Notes under the pieces: generated by a model
The model's input: the letters and a program-made list of their open reading frames with translations, nothing else
Database searches by the model: none
Told to the model about the DNA's origin: nothing
Made by a program: the position numbers and the translations under genes
Assembly (NCBI GenBank): GCA_963835165.1
Contig: CAWIGD010000063.1
Coordinates: forward strand, 124,001-188,000
Direction: 5' to 3'
Origin: VAZQ01 sp963835165
GTDB lineage: Bacteria; Pseudomonadota; Alphaproteobacteria; Rhizobiales; Xanthobacteraceae
Length of the DNA stretch: 64,000 nucleotides
Part shown: positions 43,800 through 52,806 of the stretch, in pieces
Layout: every line of letters starts with the position of its first letter
How positions within the stretch are numbered: the first letter of the stretch is position 1

Positions 43800-44621
43800 A
43801 TGCCCAACCCTCTCGCCGAGGCCTGCTATGAGCTGGCCCTCGCCAACCGCATTATTGCGCATGAAGGCGTGCTCGACGGCTTCGGCCATGTCAGCATGCG
43901 TCACCCCACCGATCCGGGCCGCTACCTGCTCGCCCGCTCGCGCAGCCCGGAGCTGATCGAGCCCGCGGACATCTTCGAGTTCACGCTCGACTCCGAACCC
44001 GTCGCGGCCAAAGGCGTGACGTTGTACGGCGAGCGCGTGATCCATGGCTGCATCTACCAAGCGCGGCCCGACGTCAACGCGGTCTGCCACCACCACTCGC
44101 CGTCGGTGCTGCCGTTCTGCATCACCGGCATCGAGCTCGTTCCGGTGTTTCACATGGGCGCGGTGCTTGGCACGGCAGCGCCGTTCTGGGACAGCCGGGA
44201 CGAGTTCGGCGATACCAACATGCTGGTGGTCAAGCCGGAGGAAGGGCAATCGCTGGCGAAGGCGCTCGGCGCGCACTGGATGGTTCTGATGCGGCGCCAT
44301 GGCGCCACCCTCGTGGGCACTACGCTACGCGAACTCGTGTTTCGCACGGTCTACTCGCACGCCAATGCCGAAATCCAGTTGCGTTCGATGTTGCTCGGCA
44401 AGATCGGCCCGCTGAGCCGCGGCGAAGCGGAACGCACCGGTCCCCATCAACTGCAGCCGCGTCCGATGGCACGGGCCTGGGAATACTGGACCACGCGCCT
44501 CGAGAAGAGCGGCGAGATGCCGAAATCGGGCCGCGGCGGGGAAAGCAGGACGGCCAAATCGCGGGCGGGCAACAAGACGCCGCGGACCCGCACGACGACG
44601 CGACCACGTGCGAAGCGGTGA
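43800..44621 (+). CDS. Class II aldolase/adducin-family protein with basic tail
   Basis: A 273-residue class II aldolase: LALANRIIAHEGVLDGFGHVSMRHP, VIHGCIYQARPDVNAVCHHHSPSVLPF (metal HxH), and VLMRRHGATLVGTTLRELVFRTVYSHANAEIQL (third His). The family performs retro-aldol or decarboxylation reactions on sugar phosphates or hydroxy acids using zinc. The last 35 residues are a Lys/Arg/Thr-rich tail (KSRAGNKTPRTRTTTRPRAKR) not found in standard members. The ATG at 43800 follows AGGAAAGGAAGCACCC. It lies between the orphan binding protein and Bug receptor 9. Confidence 0.88.
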   Translation: MPNPLAEACYELALANRIIAHEGVLDGFGHVSMRHPTDPGRYLLARSRSPELIEPADIFEFTLDSEPVAAKGVTLYGERVIHGCIYQARPDVNAVCHHHSPSVLPFCITGIELVPVFHMGAVLGTAAPFWDSRDEFGDTNMLVVKPEEGQSLAKALGAHWMVLMRRHGATLVGTTLRELVFRTVYSHANAEIQLRSMLLGKIGPLSRGEAERTGPHQLQPRPMARAWEYWTTRLEKSGEMPKSGRGGESRTAKSRAGNKTPRTRTTTRPRAKR

Positions 44622-44696
44622 AAGGCTGATCGGCATGGACGGCGATTTCAGAAATTCGTTGTCGGCGATGGGTCTCATGGCGGATCATACCGTTCA

Positions 44697-44712
44697 CCCG
44701 GTTTTTTCCGGG
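44697..44712 (+). promoter_or_regulatory. Small hairpin overlapping the leader of Bug gene 9
   Basis: CCGGG pairs with CCCGG across a six-T loop, ending 8 bp before the ATG at 44721. It could mask the translation start region or be fortuitous. The evidence is weak. Confidence 0.25.
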
Positions 44713-44720
44713 CGCCTGCC

Positions 44721-45725
44721 ATGCCGCGACCGGCGATGAGCGGACGAATGCGGACAGTCCAGAACGCGTTACTCGTGGCCGCGACCATCATGGTCGCAGG
44801 GGCCGCTTCCGCGGACGCCCAGCAGACCTATCCCAACCGGCCCGTTCAGCTGGTCGTGCCGGTCCCGCCCGGCGGCGCCGCCGACTTCATCGCACGCACC
44901 GTCAGTGCGAAGCTCGCGGACGCAATCGGGCAGCCGGTCGTCATCAACAACCAGGGCGGCGCCGGCGGTACCATCGCATCCAGGGGCGTCGCCAGGGCCG
45001 ACCCCGACGGCTACACCCTGCTGTTGAACTCGATCACCACGCACGGCATCGGGCCACATCTCTACGCCAACCTTCCGTACGACCCGGTGACGGATTTCGC
45101 CCCGGTCATTCTGTTGGCCAGGCTGCCCTTGATCATGACGGTCTCCGCGTCGCTGCCGGCCAGGACCGTGCAGGAGGTGGTGGAGCTGGCAAAGGCGCAG
45201 CCGGGACAACTCACCTTTGCGTCTTCGGGAAACGGCGGCGCGCCGCATCTCGCCGGCGAGCTGTTCAAGACCATCACCTCCACCGACCTCCTGCACGTGC
45301 CGTACCGCGGCAGCGGTCCGGCCGTGGTCGATGTCGTCGCCGGGCGCATTGCGATCATGTTCGATGCGGCGCCTTCGCTGCTGCCGTTCATCACAGCGGA
45401 CAAGCTCCGCCCGCTGGCCGCCGCAAGCGCCGAACGCCACCCCCTCCTTCCCGACCTGCCGACCTTCGCCGAACTCGGATACGGGGGAATGGAGATCTCG
45501 CTCTGGTACGGGATCGCTGCTCCCGCGCGCACACCACCGGCGATCGTTTCGCGGCTCAATAGCGAGCTGAACAAGATACTCGACATGCCGGACATCCGAC
45601 GGAGCTTTGCCCAGCAAGGCGCCGAAGCCGCCGGCGGCACGCCCGAGCGGTTCGAGCGCTTCATGCGCGAGGAATCCGCCCGCTGGCGCGTGGTGGTCAA
45701 GCAGGCCGGCATCAAGCCGGAATGA
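44721..45725 (+). CDS. Bug/TctC-type periplasmic binding protein (9)
   Basis: A 334-residue receptor: signal region (NALLVAATIMVAGAASADAQ), YPNRPVQLVVPVPPGGAADFIART, VVINNQGGAGGTIASRG, ADPDGYTLLL, LPYDPVTDFAPVILL, FASSGNGGAPHLAGELFKTITS and HVPYRGSGPAVVDVVAGR. In-frame ATGs at 44736 and 44748 are alternative starts. It follows the aldolase on the same strand by 99 bp and is convergent with the dehydrogenase gene. Confidence 0.93.
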   Translation: MPRPAMSGRMRTVQNALLVAATIMVAGAASADAQQTYPNRPVQLVVPVPPGGAADFIARTVSAKLADAIGQPVVINNQGGAGGTIASRGVARADPDGYTLLLNSITTHGIGPHLYANLPYDPVTDFAPVILLARLPLIMTVSASLPARTVQEVVELAKAQPGQLTFASSGNGGAPHLAGELFKTITSTDLLHVPYRGSGPAVVDVVAGRIAIMFDAAPSLLPFITADKLRPLAAASAERHPLLPDLPTFAELGYGGMEISLWYGIAAPARTPPAIVSRLNSELNKILDMPDIRRSFAQQGAEAAGGTPERFERFMREESARWRVVVKQAGIKPE

Positions 45726-45748
45726 ACCTTGAACTGATATGACTATGT

Positions 45749-46585
45749 CTATGTCTCGCGCTGCACCGGCGTCGGCCAGCCGCGCTCGATCTTGACGCTC
45801 TTGACCACCTCGGTGACGACGCCGCAGAGCGGAACGCTCAGGCGCAGATGGTCGGCCTCGCTCAGCACGATGCGCATGTCCTTCTCCGCCCAGGGCATCG
45901 GAAACCGGTCGATTTGGGTTTCCAGCGCCCAGTTCGACGCGCTGCTGTCGACGAGCGCGGTGCGCAGGCGATCGAGGTCGACGCCGAGCGCCTGCGCCAG
46001 CTTGAAGCCCTCGAAATTGGCCGAGATGCACGACCACAAGATCATGTTGTTCACCATCTTGCCGACCTGGCCCGCTCCCAGATGACCGAGATGGAAAACA
46101 CTGCTGGCGAAGCTTTCCAGCGCCGGCTTGCACGACTCGAACGCTTGCGTGTCGCCGCCCACCATCACCAGCAATTGCCCGGCTTCGGCCGCGGGCTCGC
46201 CGCGTGTGATCGGCATATCGAGCAGGACAATGCCGGTATCGGTCAGGCGACCGGCGAGCCGTTCCATGGTGCGCGGCGCGACGGTCGATGCGATGCCCAC
46301 GATCAGTCCGGAGCGAGCGGCGCCGGCGATACCGTCAGCGCCCAGCAGGACCGCTTCCGCCTCCTTGTCGAAGCCGACAACTATGATGACGAAATCGCTC
46401 TGCTGCGCCACCGCAGCGGGATTGGCGGCGATCGCGATCCCGGAGCGTTGCGCCGCGCTGCACGCCAGCGCATCGATATCGTATGCGGTGACGTCGAACC
46501 CGGCTTTTCGCAGATGCCGAGCCATTGGATGCCCCATCTTGCCAAGCCCAATGACACCGACGCGGCGCACCACGCTCTTGCTCAT
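45749..46585 (-). CDS. 3-hydroxyisobutyrate dehydrogenase-family (beta-hydroxyacid) oxidoreductase
   Basis: A 278-residue NAD(P)-dependent beta-hydroxyacid dehydrogenase. The N-terminal Rossmann motif is VGVIGLGKMGHPMARHLRKAGFDV, the substrate-binding region is DMPITRGEPAAEAGQLLVMVGGD, and the catalytic Lys lies in GHLGAGQVGKMVNNMI. ATG ending at 46585 gives a normal-length protein; the longer frame adds 64 unlikely residues. It may oxidise the hydroxy acid produced by nearby catabolic genes. It is convergent with Bug gene 9. Confidence 0.9.
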   Translation of the reverse strand: MSKSVVRRVGVIGLGKMGHPMARHLRKAGFDVTAYDIDALACSAAQRSGIAIAANPAAVAQQSDFVIIVVGFDKEAEAVLLGADGIAGAARSGLIVGIASTVAPRTMERLAGRLTDTGIVLLDMPITRGEPAAEAGQLLVMVGGDTQAFESCKPALESFASSVFHLGHLGAGQVGKMVNNMILWSCISANFEGFKLAQALGVDLDRLRTALVDSSASNWALETQIDRFPMPWAEKDMRIVLSEADHLRLSVPLCGVVTEVVKSVKIERGWPTPVQRET

Positions 46586-46842
46586 GTCTCGACCTTTCCC
46601 GTGTTGTCGAACGCGCATTGTAGACGTGAACTCAACCTCAGCGACAGCAAGAGAATGCGCATATCCGCAATCGCCGGCCTCGATGCAACCCGACACGTGT
46701 CGAACGTGGCGCGTCGCCGCAGCACGCTTGGAGTTCCGCTGAACATGTTGCAGGTTCTCCCGCTCGACGCCTATCATGTCACGGGACCACGCCGGTTGAA
46801 CGAGACCGATCCCTTCATTGCCGCCGTAGAAATCGAGCCGTC

Positions 46843-47742
46843 ATGACGCTTGCGCTCCTGCTCGAGCAGCTTTTCAACGGCGTGCAATTCGGGCTCATGC
46901 TGTTCTTGATGGCGGTCGGCGTGACTCTCGTCTTCGGCATCATGCGGGTCATCAACCTCGCCCACGGCGCACTTTTCATGCTCGGCGGCTACTTCCTCAT
47001 GGCCGCTCTCGCCTGGACGCAGTCCTATGCCTTGGCGGTTCCCCTCGCCCTCATCGGCGGCGCGTTGGTCGCGGTCGTGATCGAGATTGTGGTCCTGCGC
47101 CCGCTCTACCGGCGCGGCCCGCTCGACCAGGTGCTGGCGACGTTCGGGCTCTCGCTGTTCTTCAACGAAGCGGTCACCGTGATCTGGGGTCGCGAGTCGA
47201 TTCCGCTCAGCATTCCGCCGTTCCTCACGGGGTCGGTCGAGATCATTCCGGGGGCCGCCTATCCGATCTATCGGCTCGTCATCACCGGGGTCGCTATCCT
47301 CGCCGGGTTGCTGCTCTACCTGCTCATCAGCCGGACGCGGGTCGGGGCGCTGATACGCGCCGGCAGCGACAACCGCGAGATCGTGGCCGCGCTCGGCATC
47401 AATATCAATCTCCTCTATACGCTCGTGTTCGCGCTCAGCGCGATGCTGGCGGCGCTCGCGGGCATCATGATGGGGCCGTTGCTGTCGGTCGAGCCAGGCG
47501 CTGGCGACCCGATCCTCATCCTGGCACTCGTGGTGGTCGTGATCGGGGGCATCGGCTCGGTGCGCGGCGCGCTTGTGGGCGCGCTGATGGTCGGGATCTT
47601 CGACACGCTCAGCCGCGTGCTCATCCCACTGGTGATCCAGACCAACGCCACGTCGGCCCTGGTCGGAATGGCGGTCTACGTGTTGATGGCGGTGGTGCTG
47701 CTGTTCAGCCGAACCGGCCTGTTTGCCGCGCATCGGGGCTGA
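46843..47742 (+). CDS. Branched-chain amino-acid-type ABC permease, LivH-like
   Basis: A 299-residue membrane protein with about eight hydrophobic segments. Typical LivH features are LLEQLFNGVQFGLMLFLMAVGVTLVFGIMRVINLAHGALFMLGGYF, SRTRVGALIRAGSDNREIVAALGIN (the cytoplasmic loop contacting the ATPase) and LILALVVVVIGGIGSVRGALVGALMVG. It is the first gene of the Liv-type importer and overlaps the LivM-like gene by about 20 bp. The ligand may be an amino acid, amide or aromatic acid. Confidence 0.93.
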   Translation: MTLALLLEQLFNGVQFGLMLFLMAVGVTLVFGIMRVINLAHGALFMLGGYFLMAALAWTQSYALAVPLALIGGALVAVVIEIVVLRPLYRRGPLDQVLATFGLSLFFNEAVTVIWGRESIPLSIPPFLTGSVEIIPGAAYPIYRLVITGVAILAGLLLYLLISRTRVGALIRAGSDNREIVAALGININLLYTLVFALSAMLAALAGIMMGPLLSVEPGAGDPILILALVVVVIGGIGSVRGALVGALMVGIFDTLSRVLIPLVIQTNATSALVGMAVYVLMAVVLLFSRTGLFAAHRG

Positions 47743-48754
47743 CAATGACGCTCCCGGACGACGCGGCGTATTGCTCCTGCTTCTGCTCGCCATCGCGATC
47801 GTATTGCCGCCCTACTTCGGCACCTATTACATCCGCTTTGCCACGCAGATCGCGATCTACGGCATGGCGGCGCTGAGCGTCGACCTTCTGCTCGGCTATA
47901 CCGGGTTGATTACGTTCGGACAGGCGGCGCTGTTCGGCGTGGGGGCCTACGCCGCGGGCATGCTGACGGTCTATGGCGTTACCAATGCGTTCGTGGCGTG
48001 GCCGCTCGCCATCCTGATCTCGATGTTGTTCGCGTTGGCGATCGGAAGTCTCTCGCTACGGACCCGCGGCTTCCAATTCATCATGGTGACGCTGGCGTTC
48101 GCGCAGATGGTCTATTACTTCGCCCAGAGCCTGCGCAACTGGGGCGGCGACGACGGCTTCACCGTGCCCCAGCGCAATCACCTGGGCTTCGTTTCGCTCG
48201 CCGACCACGCGACATTCTATTACGTCGTACTCGCGCTGCTGGTGCTCGTGGTCTTTGTCGCCAACCGGATCGTCGCATCGGAGTTCGGAATGGTGATCCG
48301 CGGAATCCGCGACAACGAGCGGCGCGTGGCCGCTGTCGGCTTTCCACCCTACCGGTACAAGCTGGTCATATTCGTCATCGCGGGAGGCATTGCGGGACTT
48401 GCCGGCGCGCTGATGGCCAACCACGCGAAATTCGTCAGCCCCGCGACGCTGAGCTGGCAATTGTCCGGCGAATTGCTCGCCATGGTCATCCTGGGCTCGG
48501 CCAATTCCCTGATCGGCCCGATTCTGGGCGCCGCATTCTTTCTGGCGTTCCGCGACGTGCTGTCCGATTTCACCGAACACTGGATGCTGTTCTTCGGCCC
48601 GCTCCTGGTGGCGCGCGTGCTGCTGGTGAAAGACGGGATTTGGGGCATGCTCCTGCGTGCCACAGGTGCCGGTGAAGTCCCGACCGCGCGTGAAGTCGAT
48701 TGCCCCGAACTGATGGTGCCAGCCCCGGATTCCAAGCCAGGAGCACGTCCGTGA
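47723..48754 (+). CDS. Branched-chain amino-acid-type ABC permease, LivM-like
   Basis: A membrane protein of about 343 residues: YYIRFATQIAIYGMAALSVDLLLGYTGLITFGQAALFGVGAYAAG, SEFGMVIRGIRDNERRVAAVGFPPYRYKL and LAMVILGSANSLIGPILGAAFFLAFRDVL are LivM hallmarks. The start is unclear. The correct frame offers only TTG at 47723, while a better placed ATG at 47744 is in a neighbouring frame; one missing C in the CCC run after it would join them. The stop overlaps the LivG-like start as GTGA. Confidence 0.9.
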   Translation: MPRIGADNDAPGRRGVLLLLLLAIAIVLPPYFGTYYIRFATQIAIYGMAALSVDLLLGYTGLITFGQAALFGVGAYAAGMLTVYGVTNAFVAWPLAILISMLFALAIGSLSLRTRGFQFIMVTLAFAQMVYYFAQSLRNWGGDDGFTVPQRNHLGFVSLADHATFYYVVLALLVLVVFVANRIVASEFGMVIRGIRDNERRVAAVGFPPYRYKLVIFVIAGGIAGLAGALMANHAKFVSPATLSWQLSGELLAMVILGSANSLIGPILGAAFFLAFRDVLSDFTEHWMLFFGPLLVARVLLVKDGIWGMLLRATGAGEVPTAREVDCPELMVPAPDSKPGARP

Positions 48755-49521
48755 GCGAATTCCTGCTGGAAACCCATCACCTGCGCAAGGCGTTCGGTGC
48801 GCTCATTGCCACCGATGATGTGACGCTGAGCATTCGCAGGGGCGAAACCCATGCGCTTATCGGTCCGAACGGCGCCGGCAAGACCTCCCTGGTCGGACAA
48901 TTGACCGGCGAACTCAAGCCTGACGCGGGACGGATCACGTTCGACGGACGTGACATCACCGATCTTCCAACCGCCCGCCGCGCGCGGCTAGGGCTGGCGC
49001 GATCGTTCCAGATCACGAGCATCTTCGACAGCTTCACCGCGGAAGGGAACGTCGCTCTTGCCGTTCAGGCGACCGAGCCCCACAGCTTTCGGTTCTGGAC
49101 TCCGGCCGAGCGGATTGCGCGCCTGCGTCACCCGGCGCGCAGGCTGCTCGATGATGTCGGCCTTGGCCGGCTGGGCAATCTCATCGCATCAAGGATGTCG
49201 CACGGTCAGCACCGCCAGCTCGAGCTCGGCATGGCGCTCGCCATCCGTCCGGTGATGCTTCTGCTCGACGAGCCGATGGCAGGACTCGGAATCGAGGAAT
49301 CCGGCGCGATGTCGCAGCTTCTCGCGAGCATCAAGGGTCAGTACACGATCCTCCTGATCGAGCACGATATGGACGTCGTGTTTTCGCTCGCCGACCGCAT
49401 CTCGGTCCTGGTCGGCGGTCGTATCATCGCGTCCGGAACAGCGGACGAGATCCGAAACCATCCCGCCGTGCGCGTGGCCTATCTCGGCGAAGAGGATGAC
49501 GAGCTCGATGCTGACGGTTGA
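48751..49521 (+). CDS. Branched-chain amino-acid-type ABC ATPase, LivG-like
   Basis: A 256-residue ABC ATPase: Walker A GPNGAGKTSL, Q-loop region RSFQITSIFDSFTAEGNVAL, signature SRMSHGQHRQLELGMAL (a variant of LSGGQ), Walker B MLLLDEPMAGLG and switch His in IEHDMDVVF. The GTG start follows CAGGAGCACGTCC and overlaps the LivM-like stop by 4 bp. It forms a heterodimer with the LivF-like ATPase. Confidence 0.93.
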   Translation: MSEFLLETHHLRKAFGALIATDDVTLSIRRGETHALIGPNGAGKTSLVGQLTGELKPDAGRITFDGRDITDLPTARRARLGLARSFQITSIFDSFTAEGNVALAVQATEPHSFRFWTPAERIARLRHPARRLLDDVGLGRLGNLIASRMSHGQHRQLELGMALAIRPVMLLLDEPMAGLGIEESGAMSQLLASIKGQYTILLIEHDMDVVFSLADRISVLVGGRIIASGTADEIRNHPAVRVAYLGEEDDELDADG

Positions 49522-50209
49522 AGGACTCCAAACGAGCTATGGCCAGAGCCAGGTGCTGTTCGGGGTCGATCTCGAAGTTCGCCGGGGCGAGGTCGTGACG
49601 CTGCTCGGACGCAACGGGATGGGCAAGACCACGACCATCCGTTCGATCATGGGAATGACCCCGCCCCATGGCGGAAGGATCACATTCGAGGGGCGGGAGT
49701 TGCGCGGCCTGACCTCCTTCCGCATCGCCAAGCTCGGCCTCGGCCTCGTGCCCGAAGGACGCTGCATCTTCCCGAGTCTCACGGTGTGGGAGAACCTGAC
49801 CGCCACCTCGACGACCGGGCCGAGAGGTCGGCCGCGCTGGACCACGGATGCGATCCTTGAGCTCTTTCCCTGGATCCGCACGCGAAAATATCAGATGGGC
49901 GGCCAGCTTTCGGGCGGCGAACAGCAGATGCTGGCGATCGCGCGCGCGCTGATGACCAACCCGGAGCTGTTGATCCTGGACGAGGCAACCGAGGGACTTG
50001 CGCCCATCATCCGCAACGAGATCTGGAAGGTCCTGCGCAAGCTCAAGCTGAGCGGGCAGTCGATCCTGCTGGTCGACAAGAACCTCAGGATTCTCGCAAA
50101 GCTTGCAGATCGTCATTACGTGCTCGAGCGCGGACGCGTGCGCTGGAGCGGAGATTCGAGCGCGCTCGGAAACGAGTATGAGGCCATCCGTCGCTTCGTC
50201 GGTCTCTAA
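49508..50209 (+). CDS. Branched-chain amino-acid-type ABC ATPase, LivF-like
   Basis: A 233-residue ABC ATPase: Walker A GRNGMGKTTT, LVPEGRCIFPSLTVWENL (a LivF hallmark), signature LSGGEQQMLAIARALM and Walker B LLILDEATEGLAP. In the switch region it has LLVDKN where most LivF proteins have LVEQN. ATG 49508 overlaps the LivG-like gene by 14 bp. It completes the ATPase pair of the importer. Confidence 0.93.
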   Translation: MLTVEGLQTSYGQSQVLFGVDLEVRRGEVVTLLGRNGMGKTTTIRSIMGMTPPHGGRITFEGRELRGLTSFRIAKLGLGLVPEGRCIFPSLTVWENLTATSTTGPRGRPRWTTDAILELFPWIRTRKYQMGGQLSGGEQQMLAIARALMTNPELLILDEATEGLAPIIRNEIWKVLRKLKLSGQSILLVDKNLRILAKLADRHYVLERGRVRWSGDSSALGNEYEAIRRFVGL

Positions 50210-50303
50210 CGAGGTTTAGACCGCGTCGGCGCGCGATGTTAAGCTCGGGCACGCTGATGCGCCGCGCATCACGCCAAAAGACTCTAAACAGGAGGGAACG
50301 ACA

Positions 50304-51474
50304 ATGCGAGGATTGGCTCTAGCCGGCACGATGCTGACTGCTCTTTGCGGGGGCGCACAGGCTGCCGATCAGGTCAAGCTCGGTTTGATGACGCCACTCA
50401 GCGGCCCGATTTCGCCGGCCGGCGCGGAGACCAAACGGGGCGTCGACCTCGCGCTGGAGGAACTTGGCAATAAGCTCGGCGGTCTGCCGGTCAAGTACAC
50501 GGTGGTCGACGATAAGACAAATCCGGCCGAGGCGGTGCAAGGCGCCTCAAAGCTGATCGACGACGCCAAGGTTGATTTCGTGACCGGCTTCAGCTCGTCG
50601 AATACGATGATCCCGGTCTGGAAAACGTTCAACGACGCCGGCGTTTTCGCCGTGGGCGCGCTGGCAGGGCCGCTGCAATTTGCCGGCAAGGACTGCGTGC
50701 AGAACGGCTTCGTCGTTTCATTCTCGAATGACGATTGGCCGGCGGCGGTCGGCAAATACATGACCGAAAAGGGCGTCAAGAGCGCGTTCTTCGTCGGCGC
50801 GGACTATCAGGCCGGCTACGAGCACGTCGGGGCGGCGATGAAATACTTCAAGGGCAAGGCCGTCGGCCCGGTCTACACCCCGCTGACGCAACTCGACTTT
50901 TCGCCCGAGATAGCACGCATTCGGGCCGAAAAGCCCGATGCGGTTTTTGCTTTTCTGGTCGGCGCCGGCGGCGTCGCCTTCGTCAAGCAGTACGCGCAGG
51001 CCGGGCTGCAGAACTCAGATTCCTTTCTACACCGAGGATCCGGTCGCGAACCCGCTGACGTTCCCGGCACAAGGTGATGCCGCAGTCGGGTTGATCATGG
51101 GCACGAACTGGACGGCCGACCTCGACAATGCGGCGAACAAGAAGTTCGTCGCCGCCTTCACCGCCAAGTATAACCGTCTCCCCGCCACCTTCGCCGCGCT
51201 CGGCTATGACGCTGTCAAGCTCATCGACTCCGCGGTCAAGGAGGTGGGCGGCAAGATCGAGAACAAGGACGCGGTGCGCGCCGCACTGCGCAAGGCCAAC
51301 TTCCAATCGGTGCGCGGGTCGTTCAAGTTCAACAACAACCACTTCCCGATTCAAGACCTCTACATCATGGAGGTGAAGAAGGATGAGAAGGGGACGCTAC
51401 GGGCCGTGCTGAAGGATACCGCGGTCAAGGATTGGCAGGATCCCTATCACCAGGAATGCCCGATGAAGTGGTGA
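50304..51474 (+). pseudogene. Liv-type periplasmic binding protein (LivK-like), broken by a +1 frameshift
   Basis: The first frame encodes a signal peptide and the lobe-1/2 sequence of a type I amino-acid binding protein (VKLGLMTPLSGPISPAGAETKRG, VDFVTGFSSSNTMIPVWK, FFVGADYQAGYEHVGAAM). It leaves the family sequence after AQAGLQN. The rest (QIPFYTEDPVANPL..., MGTNWTADLDN, FAALGYDAVKLIDSAV, CPMKW) is one base later and ends at 51474. Removing one A from AGAACTC at 51010-51016 gives a continuous protein of about 389 residues. The start follows AGGAGGGAACGAC. It is probably functional in the real genome, as the receptor of the importer encoded upstream. Confidence 0.88.
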
Positions 51475-51476
51475 AA

Positions 51477-51504
51477 GGCGCGCCAAGTGCACATGGGGCG
51501 CGCC
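51477..51504 (+). promoter_or_regulatory. GGCGCGCC inverted-repeat hairpin after the Liv operon
   Basis: Two copies of the self-complementary octamer GGCGCGCC (51477-51484 and 51497-51504), 12 bp apart, directly after the LivK-like stop. They can pair into an 8-bp GC-only stem. It may attenuate transcription between the importer and the following monooxygenase gene or protect the upstream transcript; there is no T tract. Confidence 0.4.
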
Positions 51505-51539
51505 GGAACGGGGTTGTCAAGCAGACGGGATGAACGCAC

Positions 51540-52739
51540 ATGAACTCCACCCCGTGCGCTGAAGACTATACCGCGCGCGCCCGCTTGTTCGGCGGCAACC
51601 GTATGAAGCTCGGGGTCATGGCTTTCAATTGCAGCCACGGCTCCACCATCACCACCGTCCCGGAAGCGTGGCAGCTCAACTGGCCCGACACCAAGGACAT
51701 CGCGCAGGCGGTCGATCGTTCGGGCATGGAAGCTTTGCTGCCGGTGGGCCGCTGGAAAGGTTATGGCGGCCCCTCGAACTTCAACAATTGCACATTCGAA
51801 AGCTTCACCTGGGCCTCCGCGATCGGCGCGATGACCAACTATTGCACCGTGCTTGCCACCGTGCATGTGCCCCTGGTCCATCCACTGATGGTGGCCAAGA
51901 TGGCGGCCACCATCGATCACGTCACCAACGGCCGGTTCGCCATGAACGTGGTGTGCGGATGGTTCAAGAACGAATTCGACATGTTCGGCGCCCATATGCG
52001 GCCGCACGACGACCGCTACAGATATGCCACCGAGTGGCTCGATTTCGTGCGGCGGGCCTGGACGGAAGACGAAGAGTTCGATTTCAGGAGCGAGAGCTTC
52101 GAAGCCACCGCGGTCTGGAGCCAGCCGAAGCCGTTGCAGAAGCCCCACCCACCGATCATGAACGCCGGCGGCTCCCCGGCCGCGCAGGACTTCACGACGC
52201 GCTATTGCGACATGAACTTCGTCATCCTCAAGGATCGCACCCACCTTGCGGGCGCAAAAGCGCAGATCGACCATCTCAAGACGATGGCGCGGTCACACGG
52301 ACGCGAGACCCGGATTTGGATTCACGTCTACGTCGTGTGTCGAAACACCGAGAAAGAGGCAAACGACTATCTGCGGCACTACGTTCACGAAAAGGGCGAC
52401 TGGGAAGCGGCCGGCAATCTTCTGAAGATTTTCGGGCTGCACAATCAGACCTTGGACGCCAAGACGCTGGACGGACACAAGGCTCACTTCATCGCCGGCC
52501 ACGGCGGCTATCCGCTGGTGGGAACGGCGGAGCAGATCGTCGATGAACTCGGAAAGCTTGCGGAGATCGGCGTCGACGGCTGCCTGATTTCCTGGGTCAG
52601 ATACAAGGAGGAGCTTGCGCAGTGGAACAAGGAGGTTCTTCCGCTGATGGTGCAAGCCGGATTGCGCGCGCCGTTCGCGCCGGCGGAAACGTCGCATGCG
52701 CCGGCAATGCCGTCATTGGAGCACGCGAGCGTGGCTTAG
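51540..52739 (+). CDS. LLM-class flavin-dependent monooxygenase
   Basis: A 399-residue luciferase-like monooxygenase: FNCSHGSTITTVPEAWQLNWPDTKDIAQAVDRSGMEALLPVGRWKGYGG, HPLMVAKMAATIDHVTNGRFAMNVVCGWFKNEFDMFG (FMN/substrate barrel) and MNAGGSPAAQDFTTRYCDMNFV. It resembles the RutA/SfnG-type group that uses reduced FMN and oxygen to cleave C-N or C-S bonds. It lies 65 bp after the Liv receptor and 67 bp before Bug receptor 10. A flavin reductase is not in the window. The ATG at 51540 is preferred; 51603 is an alternative. Confidence 0.9.
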   Translation: MNSTPCAEDYTARARLFGGNRMKLGVMAFNCSHGSTITTVPEAWQLNWPDTKDIAQAVDRSGMEALLPVGRWKGYGGPSNFNNCTFESFTWASAIGAMTNYCTVLATVHVPLVHPLMVAKMAATIDHVTNGRFAMNVVCGWFKNEFDMFGAHMRPHDDRYRYATEWLDFVRRAWTEDEEFDFRSESFEATAVWSQPKPLQKPHPPIMNAGGSPAAQDFTTRYCDMNFVILKDRTHLAGAKAQIDHLKTMARSHGRETRIWIHVYVVCRNTEKEANDYLRHYVHEKGDWEAAGNLLKIFGLHNQTLDAKTLDGHKAHFIAGHGGYPLVGTAEQIVDELGKLAEIGVDGCLISWVRYKEELAQWNKEVLPLMVQAGLRAPFAPAETSHAPAMPSLEHASVA

Positions 52740-52806
52740 CGACCTTGCAATGTCTTGAACAGCGAAATGCTCAACTTCGCTGAAAAACAATCCTGGGAGG
52801 ACGAGC

